DNA of 34,116 bases from Gloeopeniophorella convolvens (Eukaryota; Basidiomycota; Agaricomycetes; Russulales), in assembly GCA_022496205.1 (NCBI GenBank), contig WTXD01000128.1, positions 1 through 34,116 on the forward strand, written 5' to 3'. Below, piece by piece: positions 10,555-20,125 of the stretch. The notes below the pieces were generated by a model that ran no database searches, was not told the origin of the DNA, and saw nothing but the letters and a program-made list of their open reading frames with translations. Every line of letters begins with the position of its first letter. The first letter of the stretch is position 1. Both the position numbers and the translations under genes were made by a program.

Positions 10555-10689
10555 TAGTTTCTGGATAGAGTCAGATGATATATATGTCCGCAAGGCGTGA
10601 ACGTACGTGAACGGCGGCTTGGGCCTAAGTGCAGAGTTGCAAAAGAGTTTACGATCGCGTGTCACGTGGTGGCTGTTTAGCCCCGGCGT

Positions 10690-11090
10690 CTAATCGAACG
10701 GGTCCATCAGCAAATGGGCACGGTCGTGGCCATGCCATCCCTGGCCAGGCCATGCACCCCATGCGCCCAATGTCCCCCCATGCGCTCCGTGCACCCGACC
10801 GGCCCGGCCATGCCAGATGTCGGGATACGATCTAGCCCATGCCACACCATGATCCCCCAGCCGTGCCGAGTTACCAGCACGCGCGCGTGCGACATTCATT
10901 GCACCCATGCACGCCCACGCAGTACACATCGCCGCTGCGCACGGCCATGATGAGTAAGACGATCCTGCACCATACCATAATCATCGACGCGAGCCTGTGC
11001 CATTTCGAGACGGCGCCGCCAGCCCATGCTCCCAATGTTCCCTCTGCACCCCATGCACCCCCGCGCTCCGCCTTGCACGTCCACGCGCCT
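10690..11090 (+). repeat. Degenerate CCCATGC-rich tandem repeat
   Basis: CCATG-type words recur densely. Two longer blocks return: GATACGATCTAGCCCATGCC (from 10824) resembles the segment from about 10956, some 132 bp later, and CCCATGCGCCCAATGT (10758) resembles CCCATGCTCCCAATGT (11023), 265 bp later. This suggests three worn copies of a unit of roughly 130-147 bp. Open frames within it change between copies and are not considered coding. Confidence 0.5.
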
Positions 11091-11392
11091 CATGTAGATA
11101 GTGAAAAACATTCATAATTTGTTAGTTTAGCGTTAATTTATTGACTACAAGCGTTCGAGTCCGAGTCCAAGTCCGAGCGAGCACGCGCGCGAGCCATCCA
11201 GGCCCGCGCACCCAAGCTTCAAGTCAGTTCCAAGATAACGATTTGACGAGTCCTGTCTGGTGCGCGTCAGAAACAATCACGATTCCGTTTCACGGCACAT
11301 GCTTACCTTGTTCTAGCTAAAGCATCCAGAGGCCTACAGCGGTGCGCTCACAAATCAGCGTATGCGTGCCTCGCACGGACTCGGGCTCACCG
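11091..11392. other. Spacer without recognised content
   Basis: It contains a short run of GAGTCCGAGTCCAAGTCCGA-type hexamer repeats near 11157-11178. No gene was seen. Confidence 0.4.
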
Positions 11393-12484
11393 TTAGTAAC
11401 GCCGAGACTTCGTCTTCCTCGTCTTTGATGCGGGTTTGTTCTTCGCTGCCGCGCCGTCGTCCTCGTCCTCATCGTCGCCCTTGTCGGCATTCTCGTCGTC
11501 GTCCTCTTCCTCAAGTTCCGAGTCACGCCGGCGCCGGCGATTCCCCGTTTGGCTTGGACCTGCACCCTATGTACGATAGTAACCGATAAGCTACGTTACA
11601 GTACTGGAAACTATTGGCATCATACCGGTGTTTGTGAGATCCCTTGCCCCACGCCGCCAGAGCTGCTGGGCGCGCCTGCGCTGCTTGTCGGGGAGGGTGT
11701 GCTTCCAGCTGTGAGAGCAGGGGCGCCACCGCCGCTGGGCGTGTTCATGCCAGTTCCCGCGCTGGGCGTGTTTGTGCTACTTGCACCGCTCCAAGACCCA
11801 CCTGCAGCACTCGGCGGCTGCCTCACAACCTGCCGAAGTCCCAAAACGGGGTCGAGTGCCCATGTTCCGTTGGCCGCACGGCCGGAGAGCACCATGGCCA
11901 TCGAGCCAGGACCAGACTGGTCCTCCGCGCGCCTGGCACGGCCTTTAAGCATTGTTCTAACTCATGTGTTAGTAGCTAGTAAACACCGGAGGCATGCCCA
12001 CGCACGCGTTCCACTCTTTGAGTGTTTTCTTGGCCCATTTGTGCATGGCGTCGGTGTGGAAGAGTTTGACGACGAGGTTGTAAAGCTTCATATGCTCGAG
12101 ATCGTCGTCCGACTCGCGCCAGTCATCGTGGTCGCATATGAGCCAACGTGCCTTGTCAGATTGTGTGTGGGTCAGCACGAGCATACTCAGGGATGACGTG
12201 GTCGACTTACAGTTGCATTGTTGCATATTGTCGGAGGCGTCACTTCATGGAGGTCATTTAAGTGTCCTCGCTGCGTGAGAGCCACCTTGCGGCATGGTGG
12301 TATGGTCCCAGTACCGTCTTTGCATAGCTGAGCATGGTCACGTTAGTGCATATATGTGCATTTTATGATAACGAGCAGCTTACCTCCGGCGCTGATTAAT
12401 GCCACCACTGAGAATCTGTTGTACTGTCTTCAATAAAAGAGAGATGTCATCATCTGGAGGGGGAGTATCGCTGGTGGAAGACAT
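11393..12484 (-). pseudogene. Hypothetical protein with acidic C-terminus, five exons, one frameshift
   Basis: Splice reading gives exons 12484-12384, 12327-12211, 12151-12006, 11956-11626 and 11566-11393, with introns of 56, 59, 49 and 59 bp and good GT-AG ends (two with a CTAAC branch site). With one missing base allowed in exon 2, the length is 290 codons including the stop. Parts: an N-terminus MSSTSDTPPPDDDISLLLKT, a helical segment YAKTVLGPYHHAARWL, a block ARWLICDHDDWRESDDDLEH with KLYNLVVKLF, a Ser/Pro/Gly-rich linker, and a Glu/Asp-rich stretch followed by a Lys/Arg tail. The lesion is near 12255-12265, where a TAA follows SRSEDT and the next frame continues LNDLHEV. I do not recognise the family. 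The acidic-basic tail hints at a nuclear protein, which is only inference. Confidence 0.62.
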
Positions 12485-13249
12485 TTTATGGAGGAGAGGA
12501 GGTGGGGGTAGGAGGAAGAGGGTGGGAGAATGTACGCAAGACTACAAAACGCGGGGTAAGTATATGCGTGCGAGGCGGCACATAACCCGATGCACCGGAT
12601 CACGTGGCGCTGGCACGTTGTAGATTGCGAAGTCGCGTGCGGTCTCAAGATCTCAATGTGCAAACGCAAATTATGAGAGGCACACTCGAATAGTCTGCTC
12701 GCCTGTTGCTATCTTTTGTCTGCTCTCGACCACCGTCACCGCTCGTTCATCGCTCAAACATCCCCACTCAAACATGCAAGTCGTATCACACTCCCTCTCC
12801 CAATGCGGGCCCAGTGTCTCTCGCACGCGGGCCTGGTGGCAACGGTATGCTTCCATCGTTCCCTCTACCGTGCGGACACTGTCGAACGCATACTTCGGTA
12901 CTCCACCAATCACTTGTATCATCACCCACCGCCGCTCTCTATAAGTCAATATACGAACCAGCACCTCTCAAGTAACTTTCCCCCCACCCCAGCGCCCCAT
13001 CTCTACCTGCGAAGGAAGTCCGCGAGGCTCGCGGACATAAGTACGTTACTAGCCTCGTTGGTCAATCTTCTGCGCCGGCTCTTCGCTCACAGGTACACGC
13101 ATGTCCTTATCGCTCGCCGTGACGCTCCCGGGTCACTCACGCGAGGTTCATAGTAGAACCAGCTTAGATTGAACTAACTACATTACAATGTACACAGTAT
13201 GTAGTATTCATAATAGTATGCGCACCTCCCTCATGGGGTGCGGTGCATT
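12485..13249. other. Intergenic region, no supported gene
   Basis: The first part is the pyrimidine-rich (read on the minus strand) leader of the preceding gene. A plus-strand frame starting at ATG 12774 runs about 56 codons but has no support. An 8-bp-arm hairpin (GTCCGCGA, GGC, TCGCGGAC) lies at 13018-13036. Confidence 0.35.
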
Positions 13250-13345
13250 GGATACGGCGCATGATTCGGACAGTGCGCGCGTGATTCAGACGGGGCGCGG
13301 GCGACTCAGGCGGGGCGTATGGGGCTCGGACGAGGCACATGGGTC
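13250..13345 (+). repeat. Degenerate ~20-bp tandem repeat
   Basis: About four to five units of the form GGCGCRTGATTCRGACGG follow each other (for example GGCGCATGATTCGGACAGT, then GCGCGCGTGATTCAGACGG, then GGCGCGGGCGACTCAGGCGG). Units diverge by several bases. Confidence 0.55.
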
Positions 13346-13424
13346 ATGGAGATAGCGGTGGGTGTGGCTTACCTTGGGAGGCGGCGCCTACGACATGCGG
13401 CACGCGCCAGGAGGCGGGCGGCAT

Positions 13425-13680
13425 CAGGGGAGGCACGGGCGGGAGCGAGCGAGCGCGAGAGAGGGAGCGCGAGAGAGGGAACGAGAGCAACGATGGGCGC
13501 GGGAGTGATGGCGGGCACGGGAGCGATGACGGGCGCGGGGGAAACGGCAGGCGCGAGGGCAGGAGCGAGCGAGCAAGGGCGCAAGTGGGTGCCAGAGCGA
13601 GTGCAAGGGCAACGGCAACGGCAGGCGCAGGAGCAAGCAAGCAAGCGAGAGCGAGCGAAAGAGCGGTTCGGTGAGGGCAC
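13425..13680 (+). repeat. Purine-rich GAGC/GCGA low-complexity tract
   Basis: GAGCGAGC, GAGAGAGG and GGGCGCGGGAG words dominate one strand for about 250 bp. All six-frame open frames here are compositional and not considered genes. Confidence 0.6.
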
Positions 13681-15168
13681 GAGCAGGGTGTGCGGGGGGT
13701 GGAGGGAGCAAGGGAGACGACGCCGGTGACGGTGGGTGGGAGAAGAGACAGTGGGTGGTGGCGGCGGTGGTGGCGAGGAAAGTATTTATGTGGGGATGCG
13801 CATGAATCATCGCTGGGGCACGCGGCGTAGGGACCTATGGATCAAGGAATAGCGTGGCCTAACCAGGCAGAGTGGGGAGGAACATTACCATGCATGGCCT
13901 GTATGCTGCTGATCTGGAACGGCATGACCTGGCCCGATCTTGATGGCGGTTACCAGGAGCGGCGCAGGCGCAATGCCCGTAACTTGGGACGACGTGGTGG
14001 ATGAGGATGTATTCTGGGGCCGCATGGAGTAGCGCTGGCTGGCACGGGCAGACCTGAGCCTGATCGGCCCGCCAGCCCACGTGCCCCATGCGGCTCCAGG
14101 ACTCCGCGCTTTTTGTGATGTCGGGCTTATTCCCAACTCGTTCCTCGACTCGTCCTTGGTGACGTCGCCCGCCGAGTTTTCTCTGCGTGGCATCATGCAG
14201 CAATGTTCCGCTCAACTTTCGACGATAATGTCAACTCGCGCGGTTCCTGAGACCCTCAGTAGACTCAGCAGTTCACTTCCCTCACACCCGGATCTTTTCA
14301 TATCCTCCCCAGTCCCTTCTGCGCAAGATCGTCACCGTACGCACTTCCGAAAGTTTCGGCCCATGCTTAGCATTTTGGGATCCTTGGTAGAACACAGGAT
14401 TCGTGAAATCGTCTGCAGGCGGGCTCTGCACTGATCACCGTCACATCAACCGAAAGTAGACGTGCGTTTCGAAAGTTTCGAACCAACTTCGAACGTCCAT
14501 GCTTGGGTCGATCACCCGATCTCGGAGGTCCAGTGTGAAGGAGGAGCATTGTAGCTTACCTCTGTGTTGGCACTCCACGAACTCGGCGCTTCAGGGGGGT
14601 GCGGGTGAACATTCAGATATTCAACGATTAAGGAATAGCTTAACTGACTCTTCACGCCGTAGGGCTACCGTTACTTCGAACTCTCTTCCTGGAATTGGGC
14701 ACCGGGAAACGTTCGTCTAGGGACCTCTGCTTAATCCGCCCTAACGCAGTAGATGCCTAGGACTGCCTCTGGGACTTCAAAGAGCCTTACGGATGAAGTC
14801 CTCATGAACGTTGTTCTGCATCCTCCCGTGCCGCTTACTCGATGCCATGCGGACGCTGGGGACTCGGTGTTGCATGGCGTCCTTCGCTAGACCGACTTGA
14901 GACCGACCGCGCGGGCTGACCATGCCGCTTGGAACACCTACCAATACCTCTTGGAAATGCACGTTTGTAAATCCAGTTGTGCATATGGCTCAATATAGAT
15001 GCTCCCATGCGAAGACAGTGACCGTATGCGCTGATTAGTGACTTCCACGGATCCCTGAGGGCTCAACATAAATCTCGATCGCGATGCTAAATTCTCGTAT
15101 ACTGGTACAGTGATGTGCTAATACTGCAAACACGGGCTTTACATTGAGCAAGAGGGTGGCAGCTCCTA
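13681..15168. other. Long intergenic stretch, no supported gene
   Basis: Several open frames of 60-120 codons exist on both strands but none shows a recognisable domain or a consistent splice model. Near 14345 and 14467 the word CGAAAGTTTCG occurs twice, which may be a site but is not interpreted. Confidence 0.35.
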
Positions 15169-15515
15169 CTAGCACAACCATCCCGTAAACCGTCGCGTCA
15201 GCCGCATCAACTCCTCTCCGGTCCCTCCGCCTTGAATCGTTGATCTGTGAGTAACATTCAGTAGTGCATGTGTTAGGTATGTTCTAAGTACTCGCCAGCA
15301 ACACGCCGCGCCGCCGTGTTCACCCTCGGCACCAGGCGCGGTGTCCATACCGGGCGCGGTATCAGTACCTGGTGATCTGGAGTCAACACAGACGCAGATA
15401 GAAAAGGAGAAGAAGCTATACCGGGCTCATGACGAACAGCGAGGCCGGCCTCAACGTTGGCCACTGCGACCAAGAGGAGGGTGACAGCGATTGCAAAGCG
15501 CTTGAAAGTGAACAT
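15169..15515 (-). CDS. Small secreted peptide A (signal peptide, Cys-Cys motif), two exons
   Basis: ATG at 15515 starts a signal peptide with a basic n-region and hydrophobic core, MFTFKRFAIAVTLLLVAVANVEA, cleaved probably after VEA. A 53-bp intron (15369-15421, phase 1) leads to a Gly/Ala/Thr-rich segment with a repeated DTAPG word and then GGAACC. The paralogue at 18882-19107 has a closely similar signal peptide, an intron of the same phase at a similar place, and ends right after its own Cys-Cys. Here the codon after Cys-Cys is TGG (15297-15295) instead of TAG, so the frame runs on to 15169 (97 residues). The tail may thus be read-through, or a further intron may exist. If unspliced, the frame would end at 15273 (80 residues). 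The function is unknown; an extracellular peptide is likely. Confidence 0.6.
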
Positions 15516-15585
15516 TGTATGAGTGAAGAGTGGGTGTCTGGAAGTCTGCGAGTGGTGCTTGTCAAGTTGAGAGTAGACGGTGCGC

Positions 15586-15593
15586 CTTTTAAA
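15586..15593 (-). promoter_or_regulatory. TATA-like box of small secreted peptide A
   Basis: Read on the minus strand the sequence is TTTAAAAGG, about 71-78 bp before the ATG. The paralogue has a TATA-like box at nearly the same distance. Confidence 0.5.
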
Positions 15594-16214
15594 CCTCTTC
15601 GCCTGGTAGGTAACTCACGGAATTATCCCTTCCAGTTCTCACCGTGTTCTACAGTACGTAGCTGAGGATTTACACACCCTTACTAGATTTTGTCCCGAAT
15701 TCAATGAGTTTACCATCATCCACCAATAGCGTTAGGAAGTCGCGACTGGTCCCCGTCAGGCTGGCGTCAGCGCGATTCCACGCCTCTCTCTCACGAGATA
15801 GGCCGAGAGAAACCCTGTGGGCGAGGCATGGCTATCTAATTAGCGGGTATAGCACTGGAGAGTTGCGGGGGAGTAGTTCCAGGTTCTGGCCTCGGATTAA
15901 TAGAGCGTCGCATCAGGCCTTCTTTGAATAAGATCATAGAGGCTTGCTCGCCGGCAAGGTATCAGGCCGGTGACCCACGTCTCTTCCGGCATAGTCCATT
16001 CCAGCCTAGGGACACCGTGTTGCACGCTGTTCCAAGGTTATTGCCAACTTCTTCGTCCGGAAGAACTGTTAGCTCGGCGGACAGCGAAGGGCCAGTGCAG
16101 AGATACGGATTCGTTCATTTTTCCTTAATCGAAACAAGAAACGCTGACATTCTGCGCAGTTCTGCAAGGCTTGCCGAGGTAATTACGATACATAGGTACG
16201 GATTATTGTTCCAT
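15594..16214. other. Spacer between the secreted-peptide and peptidase genes
   Basis: No gene supported. A plus-strand open frame over 15924-16505 is the shadow of the peptidase gene in its right half. The corresponding spacer in the second block (19189-19650) is about 460 bp and poorly conserved. Confidence 0.4.
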
Positions 16215-17178
16215 TTACTTGGTCAAGAAATCGCCGACGACCTGCAAGTACCGGTCCTTCTCCTCAAAGAACGCCATATGACTACTGTTCGCGAACTGCA
16301 CCCACTTCGCCTTGGGCAGCTTCTCAAAGAATGGCAGCACGCATTCGTCCTGCGCCTCGTCGTCTGCTCCATTCAACAACAGAGTCGGATAACCAATCTT
16401 GTCAATCTTATCCAGGACGCTCCACGTCTTGAGCGAGCCCGAGATGCTGAATTCGGAAGGGCCGAGCCTGGTGGCGCGGGAACGTCAGGTATCAGGATCG
16501 GATGACGGCACTGTGACTCGCTCACATCGTGAAGTACACCGTGGGATCCTCCTCCATCCCACCGAACGACTTGAGCAGATCCGCCGGCCACGGACTCAGC
16601 TTGCAGACATGCTTCTGATAGAATATGTGCATTCCATCCTGGTACTCCTTTGCGCTCGTCGTGCCCTCCTCCTCATGCTTCTTCAACATCGCTTGGAAGT
16701 CCTCGGGGAAGCGGCTCAGTAGCTTCGCCATGCAGACCTCCCACAGAGGCATAGACGCTGGCGCGTCCGCGAGGACGAGGTGCTTGAGGCCTGGCGGCTG
16801 GCGCGTCGCGACGTAGTCGGCTGCGAGCATGCCTCCCCATGAATGTCCGAGGAGGTCGAAGTTGTCGGCGATGCCGAGCTTAGCGAGCAGGTTGTCGAGC
16901 TCGTCCATGAACAGCTCGACTGTCCAGAACTCCTTCGGCTTGTCCTTGAGATGGCTGGACTGGCCGACGCCGATCTGATCATAAATGATTGTCGGGATGT
17001 TGTGCGTGCTGGTAAGCTCGAGGTTAGGGAGCATGTAGAAGTGGGGGATGCCGGGGCCGCCATGGAGGATGACGACGGGCTTGACGCCCGAGGCAAGGTC
17101 GCCGAGGGCCCTGTACCACGTCTTGTGGGTTTCGCCTGCGTAGGTGAAGTCGATGAATCCGGAGGTTTCGAACGGCAT
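16215..17178 (-). CDS. Proline iminopeptidase / L-amino acid amidase (S33 alpha/beta hydrolase)
   Basis: Two exons, 17178-16526 and 16467-16215, with a 58-bp intron (GTGAGC to CCAG, phase 2); 906 nt, 301 residues, the usual length for this family. Visible motifs: the HGGPG oxyanion box at residues 39-43; YDQIGVGQS; the nucleophile elbow GHSWGG with Ser113; Asp in NGADDEAQD (about Asp254); His in NSSHM (His281). These complete the Ser-Asp-His triad. Family members remove N-terminal proline or other residues from peptides or hydrolyse amino acid amides; they are usually cytosolic, and no signal peptide is seen here. All key residues are present and no lesion is seen. It lies upstream of secreted peptide A on the same strand, and the pair is duplicated at 18.9-20.1 kb. 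Confidence 0.93.
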
Positions 17179-18881
17179 GATGGCTGCGGCTCGTGTGCCT
17201 GTCTAACGCTCAAGTAGCCGCTTATGAGTCCGGCGAGGCGGTTCCATCTGGGAAGCAAGTATGATTCCATGTTCCGGGTTTGGGTGCGTTCATTCCACGT
17301 CTATTGTGTTGTGAGTATGACATCTCGTTCCGAAAATGGAACATCATCATACCGGACCTAAGCATGGCTTGGGATGGTTCCCGATCAGAATGTGACGAAC
17401 CACACTGACTAGGAGAAGTATCTGGCTGTCCTGGGAGCACGCGCTCTGTGGTGATTGCAGGCACGGACCCGGTCATCGGGCGAGAAGCGCGATAGTGATG
17501 CTGGAGGCGGCCACAGAATACTAGACGGTGCGAAAGAACGCATCAGTTAGCATGTAACTGACTTCATGGTCGGGCATAGAGCGGCCCGTGACGTGCTCAC
17601 CATCAGCAGCGGTAGCCCGCATCAAAGGTGCGCAGTCCATTGGCGAAGCAGACGGAACACTGCGCCATCACCGGATCTGTGGGGAGTGTATTAACGGTAC
17701 CGGCAGGGTTTCTACGAGAGATGTATGAGCTTCGAAAAATCCCGTAGTTTTTGCGCGCGAATACTCACCAGGGTCTGGAGGTTCGACCGAACGCCGCGTC
17801 AAATCGTGAGGTTGCCTTTTGCACAGTGCCTGTTGCTTGGGGCATCTATCCGAGACATTCAAGTTTGAACCGAAGATACCAACTGTTCAAGACGCACCTT
17901 GTCGCACAGGAGGCTGGCCAGCTATTAGATTCGATTCCAACTTGAACGTCGCGGGGAGTCATGCACATGGTCGCGGCTGGCCTGGGAAGGCACGTCATGC
18001 ACCTCGGCAATGTGCGAACATGACGTAAGTGGCAACGTGGGCTCGACTTAACCTCGAACGCGACCCTTTGAGGTTGATCTGCTTCTTCGCTCACCCCCAA
18101 GTGATCTTCAATACTCAATATTCAATCCTGATTCGCCTTTGTCCACATCGAGAGGAACGAATAGCTCTCATATTCGGAAATACGTCCCAAATCTGTGCAG
18201 AGCGAGTGCTTCTGTGTGCTCATCACCAGCATATCACCGCACAGTCGGGCAGCGGTAACTTACCGGTGGTTATGGCCCCCGCATCTCCACATGTTGACTT
18301 TATCGAGGCCTTCCGTGAATGCGAAATTTTTTTCTGGGACGGCGAGGAGGAGGGGAATGAAGTCGCGGAGGGACGGAAGGTCTGGCCGGCCACCTCGACG
18401 ACCGCATTCAAGACGCTCAGGACCCAGCGGCGTGCATAGCTTGTGCGTGGTGCTCTTGCATACCCTCGAACTCGTAGCCGAGTGATCATGATAACGAATG
18501 TTACACGTTTCTTGTCCTCAGATACTCTCGTAGACCCGTTTGAGCGTCCCTACCACCCTGCAAGGCCTACGTTGTTGAGCTCGTCGGAGCGTTCAACAGG
18601 TTTGCTTTTGCTATGGTATTGGTCATCGTTTTCTTGATCACGCAAAGTATGCGGTAACCTGGCAGAACTTTCGTATACTACCTACACTCGGGATAATAGG
18701 TGTCTATCGCCGCTGCAAAATCTACCCTCCACACCCCAAGGAGCAAGTCGCGACTCATTCACATCCCCCTCGTCATCAGGTACATGGTTTCCACTGGCTT
18801 CCTGTCTCTGGCCATCGTTTGTTCCTCTGTGAGTCGCGCTCAATGCACGATACACAGATTGGATATAGACTTTACATGCGC
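17179..18881. other. Intergenic region between the two duplicated blocks
   Basis: No gene is supported. One minus-strand stretch around 18440-18268 reads plausibly (a PSLRDFIPLLLAVPEKNFAF segment) and ends at a good GTAAGT donor, so a remnant exon is possible. No partner exons were found. Confidence 0.35.
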
Positions 18882-19107
18882 CTAGCAACAGCAGGTTCCG
18901 ATGTTCCCGTCGCTATCCTCTCCGCCAAGCGCTGGGTCGCCGACTGGTGTTCGCCAACGTAGTCAACATTAACCCGTATAGCAAAGACAAGTGAAGTTGG
19001 GACATACTAGGCACAGTGCAAGGAGGGGCGGCGGCAGCGGCCTCAACTTTGGCTATGGTGAGCAGCAGGACGGCAGCAGCGATGATGAAGCGCTGAAAAC
19101 CGAGCAT
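18882..19107 (-). CDS. Small secreted peptide B, ends in Cys-Cys, two exons
   Basis: ATG at 19107, exon 1 to 19008, intron 18944-19007 (64 bp, GTATGT to CCAG, phase 1), exon 2 to the TAG at 18884-18882; 162 nt, 53 residues. The signal peptide MLGFQRFIIAAAVLLLTIA is followed by KVEA, then an Ala run, APPCTVP, and a small acidic Gly/Asp segment ending NIGTCC. Three cysteines remain in the mature part. The paralogue A (15169-15515) shares the signal peptide pattern, VEA junction, intron phase and the Cys-Cys. The unspliced reading (64 residues, stop at 18913) lacks the Cys-Cys and is less likely. It does not look like a basidiomycete pheromone precursor, which would have no signal peptide and would end in CaaX. 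The function is unknown. Confidence 0.6.
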
Positions 19108-19180
19108 TTTCAGAACGAGAAGCAGCTATGGGACAGTCTACAAGCGGTGCTTTCTGGGCTGAGTGGAACATGTAGCACGG

Positions 19181-19188
19181 CTTTAATA
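19181..19188 (-). promoter_or_regulatory. TATA-like box of small secreted peptide B
   Basis: TATTAAAG on the minus strand, about 74-81 bp before the ATG, matching the position of the box in paralogue A. Confidence 0.45.
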
Positions 19189-19649
19189 CACCCTCCCAAT
19201 GGCTCGCTGAACGTTCTCTACGGCTGGTCCGTACCGTCTAGTGCTGTTCGGTGACGGCCATAGATGTCGGACTCACCCTTTGCGGTACTGACAGAGATGC
19301 TCCTAACTCAACGATCTGCTACAGTCTGGAAATGCTGTCAAGGGTCGCAATTGAACCCGATTCGGCCACTAAGTCAACATGCATCCCACGTCTTCTATGT
19401 CTTCTCCCAACAATGATGTTGCAAGTGAGGTTCCCTCCCAGACGCTATCCCTGTGGCTCCGGCCCAGCTCTCAACTACCTCTTTTGCTGAAACAACTGTT
19501 ACCTCGGAAAGCATGGATGTGTGCTGGTATGTTCTCGACGTTTCGCGGCCGCCTCTCCACCAATCAAGCTACTGGACTGATACTCTGCTCGTCAAGTAGT
19601 GTAGGTTCGACAAGTAGGGCCGGTAAAGAGTCATTTCGTTCCGAACCTG

Positions 19650-20125
19650 TTCAAGGATTCACCGACAACCTTCAGGTATCGGTTTCCTATTCATTTTCCG
19701 CTTCGTCATCCACCCCGTTTAACGACAGAATAGGATAACCAATCTTGTCAGTCTCAAGCGAGATACTCAACTTAGAAAGACTAGGCCTGGTGGCAACCTG
19801 GTGGCGCCGCGCGGCTCTGTCAGGTACTATGGCCATGCCGTACCTGACTCACATCAGCACTATTCCACGAATGCCCGAGGAGGTCGAAGCTGCTGGTACT
19901 GCCGATCAAGTCCGCGAGCAGATTATCGAGCTGAAAGGCTTGACGGTCCAGAACTCCCTGGGCTTGTTCTTAGGGTCAACGGATTGCCCAGCCCGGCGCT
20001 GATCTCGGTAGCTCAAGTTCGGGAGCCTGCAGAAGTGATGGGTTTCGGTGTCTCCGCGGTGGATGACGTCAGAGCTCTGTACTGGGTAGGCGCGAAGTCG
20101 ATGAACCCGTCCATTGCAACTGCTG
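19650..20125 (-). pseudogene. Proline iminopeptidase pseudogene, internally deleted
   Basis: Nucleotide blocks match the intact gene at 16215-17178 in the same order: CAAGGATTCACCGACAACC resembles its C-terminal codons, GGATAACCAATCTTGTCA its exon 2, AGGCCTGGTGGC its intron acceptor, CCGAGGAGGTCGAAG the GHSWGG region, and GCGAAGTCGATGAACCCG its N-terminus. The span is about 475 bp against 964 bp in the intact gene, so about half is missing, and the frame is broken throughout. The codons for the catalytic elbow are only partly recognisable. It lies upstream of secreted peptide B just as the intact gene lies upstream of peptide A. Confidence 0.78.

Noticed and set aside
11317..11565. Minus-strand frame with an Arg/Thr-rich product
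   Set aside because: It is the shifted shadow of the true last exon (11566-11393), whose frame gives the coherent acidic and basic tail and joins the previous exon.
12671..13153. Opposing open frames of about 97 and 145 codons
   Set aside because: Composition is uneven, neither shows a domain or a convincing start, and they overlap each other on opposite strands.
13319..13810. Several open frames of 98-136 codons
   Set aside because: They lie in a low-complexity purine-rich tract that lacks stops in many frames.
18223..18489. Possible exon on the minus strand ending at a GTAAGT donor
   Set aside because: One frame reads plausibly, but no start, acceptor or neighbouring exon could be tied to it and no family is recognised.
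18882..19107. Small secreted peptide B as a mating pheromone precursor
   Set aside because: It has a classical signal peptide and ends in Cys-Cys, whereas basidiomycete pheromone precursors lack a signal peptide and end in a CaaX box.
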